Source: Bradyrhizobium diazoefficiens USDA 110 (GTDB taxonomy: Bacteria; Pseudomonadota; Alphaproteobacteria; Rhizobiales; Xanthobacteraceae). Taken from it: 64,000 bases of DNA. This document shows, one piece after another, positions 1 to 7,333 of this stretch; within the stretch, counting starts at the first letter, position 1, and every line of letters starts with the position of its first letter. Below the pieces are notes generated by a model, which was not told where the DNA came from, made no database searches, and saw only the letters and a program-made list of their open reading frames with translations. The stretch spans positions 8,976,001-9,040,000 of the forward strand of contig NC_004463.1 in NCBI RefSeq assembly GCF_000011365.1. The letters run 5' to 3'. Both the position numbers and the translations under genes were made by a program.

Positions 1-212
1 GCGATCTCCGGCGCACGTTCAAGACGCTCGCCGGCAAGGCAGGCGTGTCGAAGGAAATCCGCGATCGCCTCCAGAACCACGCGCTACAGGATGTCAGCTC
101 CAAGCACTACGACCGCTGGCACTATATGATCGAGAAACGCGCTGGCATGGCGAAATGGGACAAATTCGTGCGCGCCATGCTGGCGAAGAAGCGACTGAAA
201 GAGGCCGCATGA
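1..212 (+). CDS. Tyrosine recombinase/integrase, C-terminal fragment (runs off the window)
   Basis: The third reading frame is open from the window edge to a TGA at 210-212. It encodes about 69 residues that read as the end of a phage-type integrase: DLRRTFKT early in the piece, then NHALQDVSSKHYDRW, where the Tyr fits the catalytic tyrosine position. The catalytic core lies outside the window. The stop overlaps the ATG of the next gene (ATGA at 209-212), so the two are translationally coupled. An integrase next to nuclease and ATPase genes fits the edge of a mobile defence cargo. Confidence 0.75.
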   Translation, partial: DLRRTFKTLAGKAGVSKEIRDRLQNHALQDVSSKHYDRWHYMIEKRAGMAKWDKFVRAMLAKKRLKEAA

Positions 213-1552
213 GCTCGCGGCCGCGAAAGCCCCCTCGCCGCAGCGATGCGCTCGGTTCCGCTGGCGAAGTGGACGCGCAAAGCTACACGGCGTTCGTCGG
301 GGATCTGAAGCAGAAGATCGCGGCGGCACGCCACCGAGCCAGCTTGTCGATCAACCGCGAGCTAGTGACGCTCTACTGGACGATCGGGCGCGACATCCTG
401 GAACGGCAGGAGCGCGAAGGTTGGGGTGCCCGGGTGGTCGACCGTCTGGCTGGCGATCTTCGCCTGGCTTTCCCGGAAATGACCGGTTTATCGCCCCGGA
501 ATCTGAAATACATGCGCTCGTTCGCCGAGGCCTGGCCCAACGGCGAATTTGTGCAACAGGTTGTTGCACTATTGCCATGGGGGCATAACGTCCGTTTGCT
601 CGACGCCGTCAAAACGCAGGAAGAGCGCACCTGGTACGCGCGGCAGGCAATTGAACACGGCTGGAGTCGTAACGTTCTTGTCCATCAGATCGAAAGCAAG
701 CTTTTTGCCCGGCAAGGAAGCGCCCTCACCAATTTCTCGCGAACCCTGCCCGCAGAGCAGTCCGAGCTTGCCCAACAAATCCTCAAAGACCCCTACACGT
801 TCGACTTCCTCTCGCTTGGCCCAGACATGCTGGAGCGCGACCTCGAGCGTGGTTTGGTCGAGCATCTGCGTTCACTCATCCTCGAGCTCGGCAAGGGCTT
901 CGCATTCGTCGGCAGCCAATATCACCTCGAAGTCGGCGGGCAGGATTACTACTTGGACCTTCTTTTCTATCATCTGCGTCTTCGCTGCTTCGTGGTGATC
1001 GAGCTGAAGATCGAAGACTTCAAACCCGAATTTGCGGGAAAGATGAACTTTTACCTCTCGGCCGTGGACGAGCAATTGCGCCATCCCGACGACAAACCGA
1101 CCATCGGCATCATCTTGTGCAAAGGGCGCAACGAGGTGATCGTGGAATACGCGTTGCGAGACTCCAGCAAACCGATGGGGGTCGCCCAGTATCAGCTCTC
1201 GGCTGCGTTGCCGCCACAACTCGAGGATGCCCTCCCGACGGCCGCGGAGTTCGCGCGAGAATTTCCACTGATGTCCGTGGTCAAGCTACGCATCGAAATC
1301 GAGCGCGCGGTACGCGATCTCGCGGACAAGCGAGGCGTCGCTTTCGACCGGCCGACCGGCATCATGAAAATGCTCCGTGATCTGCATCGAAATGGATCGG
1401 TGCCAAGTAGCACAGAGCAGATGCTCGACGCCCTCCACACCATGAACGAAGCTACGCATGGCATGGATGTGGACCCGGAGACCGCTGAACGCGCCGTCGA
1501 AATCGGCACGATCTTCCTTGGGGAACTCCAGAAACTGAATACAGACGAGTAA
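209..1552 (+). CDS. DUF1016 (YhcG-type) PD-(D/E)xK nuclease
   Basis: A 447-residue protein if started at the ATG overlapping the integrase stop; an upstream in-frame ATG at 155 lies inside the integrase and is less likely. The N-terminal half has the DUF1016 signature (ELVTLYWTIGRDI, then LSPRNLKYMRSFAEAWP). The C-terminal half holds the nuclease core: YYLDLLFYHLRLRCFVVIELK supplies the Asp and the E-x-K of a PD-(D/E)xK fold, followed by GKMNFYLSAVDEQLRHPDD. Family members are accessory nucleases common in defence and mobile regions; the substrate is not known from sequence. The C-terminal 90 residues (ERAVRDLADKRGVAF onward) are an extra helical tail. It is followed after one base by another nuclease-like gene. 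Confidence 0.85.
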   Translation: MSSRPRKPPRRSDALGSAGEVDAQSYTAFVGDLKQKIAAARHRASLSINRELVTLYWTIGRDILERQEREGWGARVVDRLAGDLRLAFPEMTGLSPRNLKYMRSFAEAWPNGEFVQQVVALLPWGHNVRLLDAVKTQEERTWYARQAIEHGWSRNVLVHQIESKLFARQGSALTNFSRTLPAEQSELAQQILKDPYTFDFLSLGPDMLERDLERGLVEHLRSLILELGKGFAFVGSQYHLEVGGQDYYLDLLFYHLRLRCFVVIELKIEDFKPEFAGKMNFYLSAVDEQLRHPDDKPTIGIILCKGRNEVIVEYALRDSSKPMGVAQYQLSAALPPQLEDALPTAAEFAREFPLMSVVKLRIEIERAVRDLADKRGVAFDRPTGIMKMLRDLHRNGSVPSSTEQMLDALHTMNEATHGMDVDPETAERAVEIGTIFLGELQKLNTDE

Positions 1553-1553
1553 G

Positions 1554-2807
1554 GTGCTTTTCGCGGCAAATCCGACACCGACAAAACCCCAGAAAGCACA
1601 GGACAATCTCGTGGAAGACAGCTGGCCGACGTGGCTCAAAATTATGGAGAACGGCGCCGTCGGAGAAGCGCGTACGCGTTCTTTTCTCATCGACCGGTTC
1701 TGGGTTCTCGAGCGGAGCGTAGATACCGACGGGGCCGATTTTCTCATACAGCGACGCACCACCACGCAGCGATTTACCGATAGAGTCCCGCCGCGCGTCG
1801 GAGTGATACAGGCAAAATATTTTCAGGATCGCCGCACAACGCACTACATTCCCAAAAGCTACGTGGTTGACGACAAAGGAATGCCGCTCGAAGGCTTCTT
1901 CGCGCTTCTTCACGTCGGCCGGGAGGACGACGGCGAGATGTACCTGCTGTCGGCCCGGCAAATCGTCAACACGCTATCCATCAGCAGCACCCATTCACCG
2001 GAAAGCTACGTCGTCGGCACGACTGCGCTCCAAGGCACTTTTAGAATTAATGCCCGTAAGCTCGCACTCGATCAGATCGAGCATAGCTTGAAGAGCCAGA
2101 CCTACTACCAGTCGGCCGCCTTCCTGGACAAGCTCAACATTCCCTATCGGCGCTTCAGCGAAGACGACATCGACTTTCCTTGGACACTTCCGCTTCCGAA
2201 CCCCGTCGGTGAAATCCCGAAGATGTTTGTTGAGCAAAAAGAGGAGCTCAGAAAGATCGTTTTCGACATGGAGGAGGTGTTGGGAGCCATCGACGCGGTC
2301 CTTACAGAAAAAGACCCGCGTCGAGCGCTCGAGCTGATGGACGCGCTGCGTTACCATGTCGATGGTTACGGCAAGATCACCTTCGGCGGCCGGGGAGACT
2401 TCAACTGGGGCGATTTTCCAGACGCCCTCGACACCCACGACCGCTGGCGCCAAGGCCTCCAGACAGACGGACTGCTAGAGCCTTACATCGCAATGGGCGA
2501 TAAACTGCAAGTGGCTCTTGTATCCCATACAGCCGCTCATCCGCTAACCGATAAGGGCAGCTTCCTCCAGGCGATCATTGAATATGATCGGGATACGCTC
2601 AACGTCATTGAGCTGTCGGTCAAATCGGGCACGGCCGCCGAGAGGGAACCGGAAATCAAGACCCCCGGGCATGTCCGCATGGCAAGCTCGCTCGGCGAGT
2701 GGGTCCCACGCAAAATCAAACCGATGGACTACACGATCGAGAACGTCTGGTGGAATGTCATGCGCTACGTCATCGAAGAGCGCTATCCCGACCCACACTT
2801 CGACTAG
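1554..2807 (+). CDS. DUF4365-like nuclease-domain protein
   Basis: A 417-residue protein with a GTG start one base after the upstream stop, so probably co-transcribed with the DUF1016 gene. Residues about 35-90 look like a DUF4365/PD-(D/E)xK core: GAVGEARTRSFLI, then a VDTDGADFLIQRR strand-turn carrying Asp residues, then VGVIQAKYF giving the Q-x-K element. The remaining 320 residues are not recognised and contain no obvious transmembrane segment. A role as nuclease or effector of a defence module is inferred from the fold and from the neighbours, not shown. An alternative start further in is possible because GTG at 1554 has no strong ribosome-binding site. Confidence 0.7.
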   Translation: MLFAANPTPTKPQKAQDNLVEDSWPTWLKIMENGAVGEARTRSFLIDRFWVLERSVDTDGADFLIQRRTTTQRFTDRVPPRVGVIQAKYFQDRRTTHYIPKSYVVDDKGMPLEGFFALLHVGREDDGEMYLLSARQIVNTLSISSTHSPESYVVGTTALQGTFRINARKLALDQIEHSLKSQTYYQSAAFLDKLNIPYRRFSEDDIDFPWTLPLPNPVGEIPKMFVEQKEELRKIVFDMEEVLGAIDAVLTEKDPRRALELMDALRYHVDGYGKITFGGRGDFNWGDFPDALDTHDRWRQGLQTDGLLEPYIAMGDKLQVALVSHTAAHPLTDKGSFLQAIIEYDRDTLNVIELSVKSGTAAEREPEIKTPGHVRMASSLGEWVPRKIKPMDYTIENVWWNVMRYVIEERYPDPHFD

Positions 2808-2830
2808 CTTGCGGCAACTCCCTGCACGCG

Positions 2831-2859
2831 CAACGCCAGGGCCTTCGGCCCTGTTGTTG
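2831..2859. terminator. Bidirectional hairpin between convergent genes
   Basis: A GC-rich inverted repeat, cagggcc-ttc-ggccctg at 2837-2853, is extended by caac/gttg arms. It lies between the plus-strand DUF4365 gene (ends 2807) and the minus-strand ATPase gene (ends 2898), where a shared terminator is expected. There is no long T-run on either side. Confidence 0.55.
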
Positions 2860-2897
2860 CTTGATCGCGAGATTGTCGCGTAGCCTCCGTGAGTCGC

Positions 2898-5387
2898 TTA
2901 ACGGCGATCTAACCGGCGATAGTATCGCTTCTGTCCGTTACTCGGATCAACGTAGGTAAAGCAGTCCGCGAGACTATCAATGCTCTGCAACACCCCCAGC
3001 AAGGCGTAGGCGTTGAAAGGCGTCCCCGCGCCGGTCTCGTAGTGGCTGACGAAATTCCCAACGATCGATGGCACATGATGGTTTTGGAGATCGGCGATCT
3101 GCTGAGGCGTCAGCACACACCGATTGGCCGCATGATAAAGCTTCACGGCCTCGCCGATTGCGTCGATGTAGGTCGAAAGCGTCCGCTTGTCACCACGGGT
3201 GGCATAGTCCGGTGGAACAGGGATCTCCAACTTGGCGATAATCTGTCCCAGCTTGTATTCGAGATATTGCCGCAGGATCGGCGCACCAATATCGATCTGG
3301 CCAGCATTCAGGTGCTGCAACGCCTGCGCCTTGAGACGATCCGCCTCCTGGGCCGATACCATGAGCCGCCCCTTTGGAGGCATGCCTTGGAGCTTCTGGT
3401 GATGCCAATCCGCAGTGCCATTGAGCTTGTCGAAGTACTTCTCCAGGCTGGTGTCATGGCTCAGGAAAATGAACTGCAGCCCGTCCGGCACAGCGCCATA
3501 GCGTAGCAACGTCCGCACGGCGTCCATCAACGCGAACTGGTGACCAGCGTCAAAGCTCGATGTCACGTCGTCGAGCACCATGAAGCGCGGAACACCGCTG
3601 TGCTTGGTCGCGGCCGCGAAGAAAATCGCAGCCGCCACAGCGTTCCGATAGCTTTCCGAGAGTAGAGCCCGGGCACTGAGGTCCTGTAGGCCGAAGAAGT
3701 CCGCGAGCTTTAGATCAACGTTTTCGCTGTTCTGCGCGCGGCTCAGGGTCGGCTTCACATCGGGACCGCCTCGCACGAACCGGCCGAACAGATCCTGACA
3801 AGCGGTCTGAATCTCGCCAATCCGCTCGTTGGCCAGTTCGGCTTCGGCATCAGCAAAGCTTTGGCCGGCGCGCGTGATGAATGTCTTCCAGCGATTCAGA
3901 ACCTTGAGCTTGTCCTGTTTCACCTTGAGCACCGGCTCGCCGCTCTCGTATTCCAGCACGGCATCGCGGAACTGCTTTGCGAAGCTGAGGATGCGGGTTA
4001 CCTGCACCAATGAGGGAGGCAAGCGCGCCTGCAACGCGTCGGCCTCACCTCGCACCCGAGCAAGAGTTTCGCCACGCTGCGTTTCAAGAACCCCGAGGCG
4101 CGCCTTGATGATCTCCAGGTCGGAGGTCGCCAAATCCCCCTTCTTGGCGGCCAAATCGAACGCTACGTGCAAGCGATCACCCGTCGCGATCGCCATGGCC
4201 GGCGCCTCTTCAAGCTTGCGTAGCTTCGCGATCCCAGGCGCTGTGGCGACATCGTTGATGAGTTCGGCCCCGAGCTGAGCGGCTACATCGTATTTAGCGA
4301 TCTTGCCTTCCAGCCGCGGCTTTAGAGCATCACTACCTTTCGCCTCGCAAACTGGGCATTGATTCGGGTCGTGCCAATCGGAGCCGGACACCACAGCCAG
4401 CGCATCGCGCAAAAGGGCGTGCAATGCTTCCGCGCCGACGCTGCGCACGGCCTCGTCTCTTCTTCCGGCCAACTCGAGCAGCCGATCAACGTCGGCCAAT
4501 TCCTCTACCGTGACCTCAAGCCCCGCCAGCGACGTGGCGGAGGTCGTTAGCGTGTCCAGCGTCTTTCGCGCTTCGCCGCCTTCCTGTTTCTCGATCGCCA
4601 ACTCTGCCGCTTCGAAATCGAGATCCATTACCGAGGCCTCGCCGATCAATGGCTTGAGCAAGGCGATGGCGGATAAGGCGGCGGTTACCGCCGCCTTCAG
4701 ATCGGAGAGTTTATCGACGGCGGCGCTTCCCGCTCCGGCGACCTCGTCATGCGCCGCAATGACACGCCGCTCGATCGCACTCAACGCGCGCGCGCCTGTG
4801 GTCACCTCGGCATCAAGCGCGGAGAGGCCCAGATCACTGTTGACGTTCTGCGTTCGCTTGGCGCCGTCCAGAGCCTGACGTAGCCGGGAGTATCGGCTCA
4901 GTCCCACGAGCGATGCGAAAGAACGTCCCCGCTCCAAGGCGGAGATATCGATGAGCTTTGCGAACCGATTATAGTCGACGAGGACGAAATCCTCCTGCAG
5001 GCTCGCGAGGAACTGCTGCGGGTCGGCATGACCGCTCGGCGAAGTCACTAGGCGCGCACCGTTGGCAGCCCGCACCACCTTGATCGCCACATCTGGCGAG
5101 GCGTCATCGCTGGCGAATATCAGATCAACCGTCGCTTGCTGCCCGGGATGGAAGCGATTCACGATATAGCTGTCGCCCTGCTCGGCTTCCTGGAGCGCCT
5201 TCAGGCGCGGGACAATGCCGTGGATCGCGAAGCAAACGGCTTCGAATATGGAGCTTTTACCGACGCCGTTCGGCGCATGCACCGAGTTGACGGCGTCAGA
5301 TTTGAACTTGAGGACGAGCGGGTCACCGTCATTATTGATCCCACGAAAACCCTCGATGGACAGGCTGCCCAGGAAATACCGCGTCAT
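2898..5387 (-). CDS. Rad50/SMC-like ATPase with zinc-hook motif
   Basis: An 829-residue ABC-type ATPase. The N-terminus has LGSLSIEGFRGI and a Walker A, APNGVGKSS, at about residues 38-46. The middle is long, helical and coiled-coil-like, and carries a Rad50-style hook, NQCPVCEAKG, with cysteines at about 344 and 347. Near residue 600 come RALLSESYRNAVAAAIFFA (signature region) and FMVLDDVTSSFD (Walker B and D-loop), then an IFLSHD switch. About 170 further residues form a helical C-terminal domain not typical of Rad50. Its ATG overlaps the stop of the 74-residue gene upstream (5384-5387). Such ATPases sense DNA ends or phage products in several defence systems; the role here is inferred. Confidence 0.8.
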   Translation of the reverse strand: MTRYFLGSLSIEGFRGINNDGDPLVLKFKSDAVNSVHAPNGVGKSSIFEAVCFAIHGIVPRLKALQEAEQGDSYIVNRFHPGQQATVDLIFASDDASPDVAIKVVRAANGARLVTSPSGHADPQQFLASLQEDFVLVDYNRFAKLIDISALERGRSFASLVGLSRYSRLRQALDGAKRTQNVNSDLGLSALDAEVTTGARALSAIERRVIAAHDEVAGAGSAAVDKLSDLKAAVTAALSAIALLKPLIGEASVMDLDFEAAELAIEKQEGGEARKTLDTLTTSATSLAGLEVTVEELADVDRLLELAGRRDEAVRSVGAEALHALLRDALAVVSGSDWHDPNQCPVCEAKGSDALKPRLEGKIAKYDVAAQLGAELINDVATAPGIAKLRKLEEAPAMAIATGDRLHVAFDLAAKKGDLATSDLEIIKARLGVLETQRGETLARVRGEADALQARLPPSLVQVTRILSFAKQFRDAVLEYESGEPVLKVKQDKLKVLNRWKTFITRAGQSFADAEAELANERIGEIQTACQDLFGRFVRGGPDVKPTLSRAQNSENVDLKLADFFGLQDLSARALLSESYRNAVAAAIFFAAATKHSGVPRFMVLDDVTSSFDAGHQFALMDAVRTLLRYGAVPDGLQFIFLSHDTSLEKYFDKLNGTADWHHQKLQGMPPKGRLMVSAQEADRLKAQALQHLNAGQIDIGAPILRQYLEYKLGQIIAKLEIPVPPDYATRGDKRTLSTYIDAIGEAVKLYHAANRCVLTPQQIADLQNHHVPSIVGNFVSHYETGAGTPFNAYALLGVLQSIDSLADCFTYVDPSNGQKRYYRRLDRR

Positions 5388-5608
5388 GCCTTGTCCTCGC
5401 CCAGAGGGATGGACATGCCATCAAGCGCATCCAGTACCGCCTTATGAAACTCGCCGATTGTTGCCCGGCTTGGCGCGGTGTCACCTCCCGAATCCAGCAG
5501 ATGCAAATTGTCGAAGAGGATCTTCGCGCATTCGGGATCGATCTGTACAGCCTCGGCCCTAAACAAAGCGAGATTGTCCTCGAAAGTATTTTCCAGCTTA
5601 AACTTCAT
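5384..5608 (-). CDS. Small acidic protein coupled to the ATPase
   Basis: A 74-residue protein (MKFKLENTFEDNLALFRAEA...) with no recognised domain and no membrane segment. Its stop overlaps the start of the Rad50-like ATPase gene in an ATGA-type junction, so the two products are probably made in fixed ratio and may form a complex. It resembles by position the small middle component of ABC-three-component systems, but I cannot show homology. Confidence 0.6.
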   Translation of the reverse strand: MKFKLENTFEDNLALFRAEAVQIDPECAKILFDNLHLLDSGGDTAPSRATIGEFHKAVLDALDGMSIPLGEDKA

Positions 5609-5697
5609 ACGCTCCCCCGACTTCCGCCCAATGCACTTCTATTTGATTTCAGTGCGCGCGTGCAATTCTGCGACGATCAAGCGATTGCGTCTCATCA

Positions 5698-6474
5698 TCA
5701 GGCTGTCTCTGTTTCGTTGTCGCTCTTGCGAAGCTTCCGCCATGCCGGAAGGATGAACGGCTGCCCATGATCGATCGGCACGCGCATGGTGGTCTCGCCA
5801 TATTCACCCGGCGGCCCTAGTGCTACGACCTGACGGCTTTGATAGGAGAACGGCTCGTCCGGCGGTGCGACCGTGTAGCGCTCCGGCAATCGCCTCAGAA
5901 CCGAGGTTCGATAAATCCAGATGTCGTTGCCCTTGAGAAGGACGATGAGCTGTCGCAGGCGCCGGCGAACCGCGATCTCCGTCGCGGGGGGAATGTCGAC
6001 GAGAATATCTCGCTGCGACCAGGACAAGCCAACGAGGATATCGAAAAGCTCCTGCGCATAGGCTCCAGTTTCCTCATCGAGCGTTGTCTCGATAATGCAG
6101 GCCACGTCGTGCGAGCGGGCCGCCTCCGTATAGAGCGCGCCCTCGTCCGCTGTCGCACTGGCGATGTCATAGTCGTTGCGGGGGATGAGCCGGTCCTCAT
6201 CTTCCATCAGCGCGGAAAGGACTTCCGGCGCACTTACGGTCGGCGTCATTTCCGAAAGCTCGGAGCCAAGGATAATGCGTTCACGATGAACTTGCAGCGC
6301 TTTTGCCAACCGTTCAGCCGTTGTCACTGCAATTGGCGCATTCTCATTCTCGATCATACGAAGCATGCGAATGCTGACACCGATTTCACTCGCCATTTCC
6401 TTTTGGGTCGACAGCCTTTCAAGCTGCTCCCTCAGGGCTTTCACCGCCTTCCCGTTCGGCACGACCTTCCTCAT
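5698..6474 (-). CDS. XRE-type HTH protein with unknown C-terminal domain
   Basis: Started at MRKVVPNGKAV (258 residues); an in-frame extension to 6573 adds 33 residues of low plausibility. Residues about 10-65 form an XRE helix-turn-helix (REQLERLSTQKEMASEIGVSIRMLRMIENENAPIAVTTAERLAKAL). The remaining 190 residues are not a known family; they contain a helical stretch (ETGAYAQELFDILVGLSWSQRDILVDIP) and a strand-rich end. It is the first gene of the minus-strand trio with the small protein and the ATPase (90-base gap), so it may act as regulator or as a third working component. Confidence 0.65.
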   Translation of the reverse strand: MRKVVPNGKAVKALREQLERLSTQKEMASEIGVSIRMLRMIENENAPIAVTTAERLAKALQVHRERIILGSELSEMTPTVSAPEVLSALMEDEDRLIPRNDYDIASATADEGALYTEAARSHDVACIIETTLDEETGAYAQELFDILVGLSWSQRDILVDIPPATEIAVRRRLRQLIVLLKGNDIWIYRTSVLRRLPERYTVAPPDEPFSYQSRQVVALGPPGEYGETTMRVPIDHGQPFILPAWRKLRKSDNETETA

Positions 6475-6616
6475 CTCAACCTCATCCCGTGTATTCGATG
6501 ACTCAAAATTTACATGAGGGAGCCTGGCAGCGTGAGGCAGCCGACCGGAATCGGAGCGGCACACTGGCGGCAAACCAGCAAACTGGGCAATTCAACGTGC
6601 AGTACCCTTGACTAGG

Positions 6617-6645
6617 CATTTATGACCGGCCATTTATGACCGGTC
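6617..6645. repeat. Tandem 14-bp repeat in the divergent promoter region
   Basis: The unit catttatgaccggc/t occurs twice head to tail at 6617-6630 and 6631-6644, the second half ending in the palindrome gaccggtc. It lies 16 bases before the ATG at 6661 and upstream of the divergent HTH gene. This position suits an operator for the HTH protein. Confidence 0.5.
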
Positions 6646-6660
6646 AAGGAGACCTTTATC

Positions 6661-7215
6661 ATGCTTCGTTACAATCCGGAGAAATTCGCCTCGCTCTCGG
6701 AGTCCGACATCGGTCAGCGGATTTGGTCGTTTCTTACGAAGCCCGCCACTATCGCTCGCTTGGAGACGGCCTCGGAGCTCGGAAAGCCTGCCGTCGAGGG
6801 CATCGAGGAGCAGCTTCTGGAGGAGTTTCGCGAAGATGTTCTGGTTGACCGCGTCAAGCAGATGGTCGGCCACATGGTCAGGCAGATATTGGAACAGCGC
6901 GATTGGGTTCTCGACCAAAGCGACGTGAAGGTTCAGTCGGTGCCCTTCAGCAAGGCGGCACGTTACAGGCGGCCCGATTGGATCACCTTCCATGCCTTCC
7001 GCAATACCAAAGACCCGCGCGACGTCGTCATCACCGACCGTCGGCAGAACGCGCCTCTGCCGAAAGACGCTCGCTGGACCTTCTACGCAACCTTTGCCAG
7101 CCCCTTGAAGGCGGCGGTTGCGTTCGGCGTCAATGACACCCCCAAACTTCGCCGACAAGTGCAGACCCACGGTTTTCACCGTGTCCACATCCCGCGAATG
7201 CTGCGACGCGCCTAA
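6661..7215 (+). CDS. Hypothetical protein, 184 residues
   Basis: Starts at an ATG with a good ribosome-binding site (aaggagacc seven bases upstream). The first half is helical (IEEQLLEEFREDVLVDRVKQMVGHMVRQILEQRDWVL). The second half has basic strands (PFSKAARYRRPDWITFHAFRN, VVITDRRQN). I recognise no family. It is transcribed away from the HTH-ATPase trio and towards the STAND gene, so it may belong to the same defence block. Confidence 0.65.
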   Translation: MLRYNPEKFASLSESDIGQRIWSFLTKPATIARLETASELGKPAVEGIEEQLLEEFREDVLVDRVKQMVGHMVRQILEQRDWVLDQSDVKVQSVPFSKAARYRRPDWITFHAFRNTKDPRDVVITDRRQNAPLPKDARWTFYATFASPLKAAVAFGVNDTPKLRRQVQTHGFHRVHIPRMLRRA

Positions 7216-7234
7216 TCCAGGAGAAATTGAAGGC

Positions 7235-7312
7235 ATGATGCAGTTCAACGACAGGTGCGACAGAGCGGATACCCATCGCCGAACGCGAGCGGCCATCGCA
7301 CGCTTTTATTGA
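7235..7312 (+). CDS. Possible small protein, 25 residues
   Basis: A short frame (MMQFNDRCDRADTHRRTRAAIARFY) follows the 184-residue gene after 19 bases. A purine-rich stretch (ccaggagaaattgaagg) sits before its double ATG and could serve as ribosome-binding site. It ends 21 bases before the STAND gene. It could be a leader peptide coupling the two genes, or chance. Confidence 0.3.
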   Translation: MMQFNDRCDRADTHRRTRAAIARFY

Positions 7313-7333
7313 GCCATAACGAGACCGCCAGAT

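Noticed and set aside
155..208. Upstream ATG extending the DUF1016 protein by 18 residues
   Set aside because: It lies inside the integrase coding region; the ATGA overlap at 209 gives a natural start.
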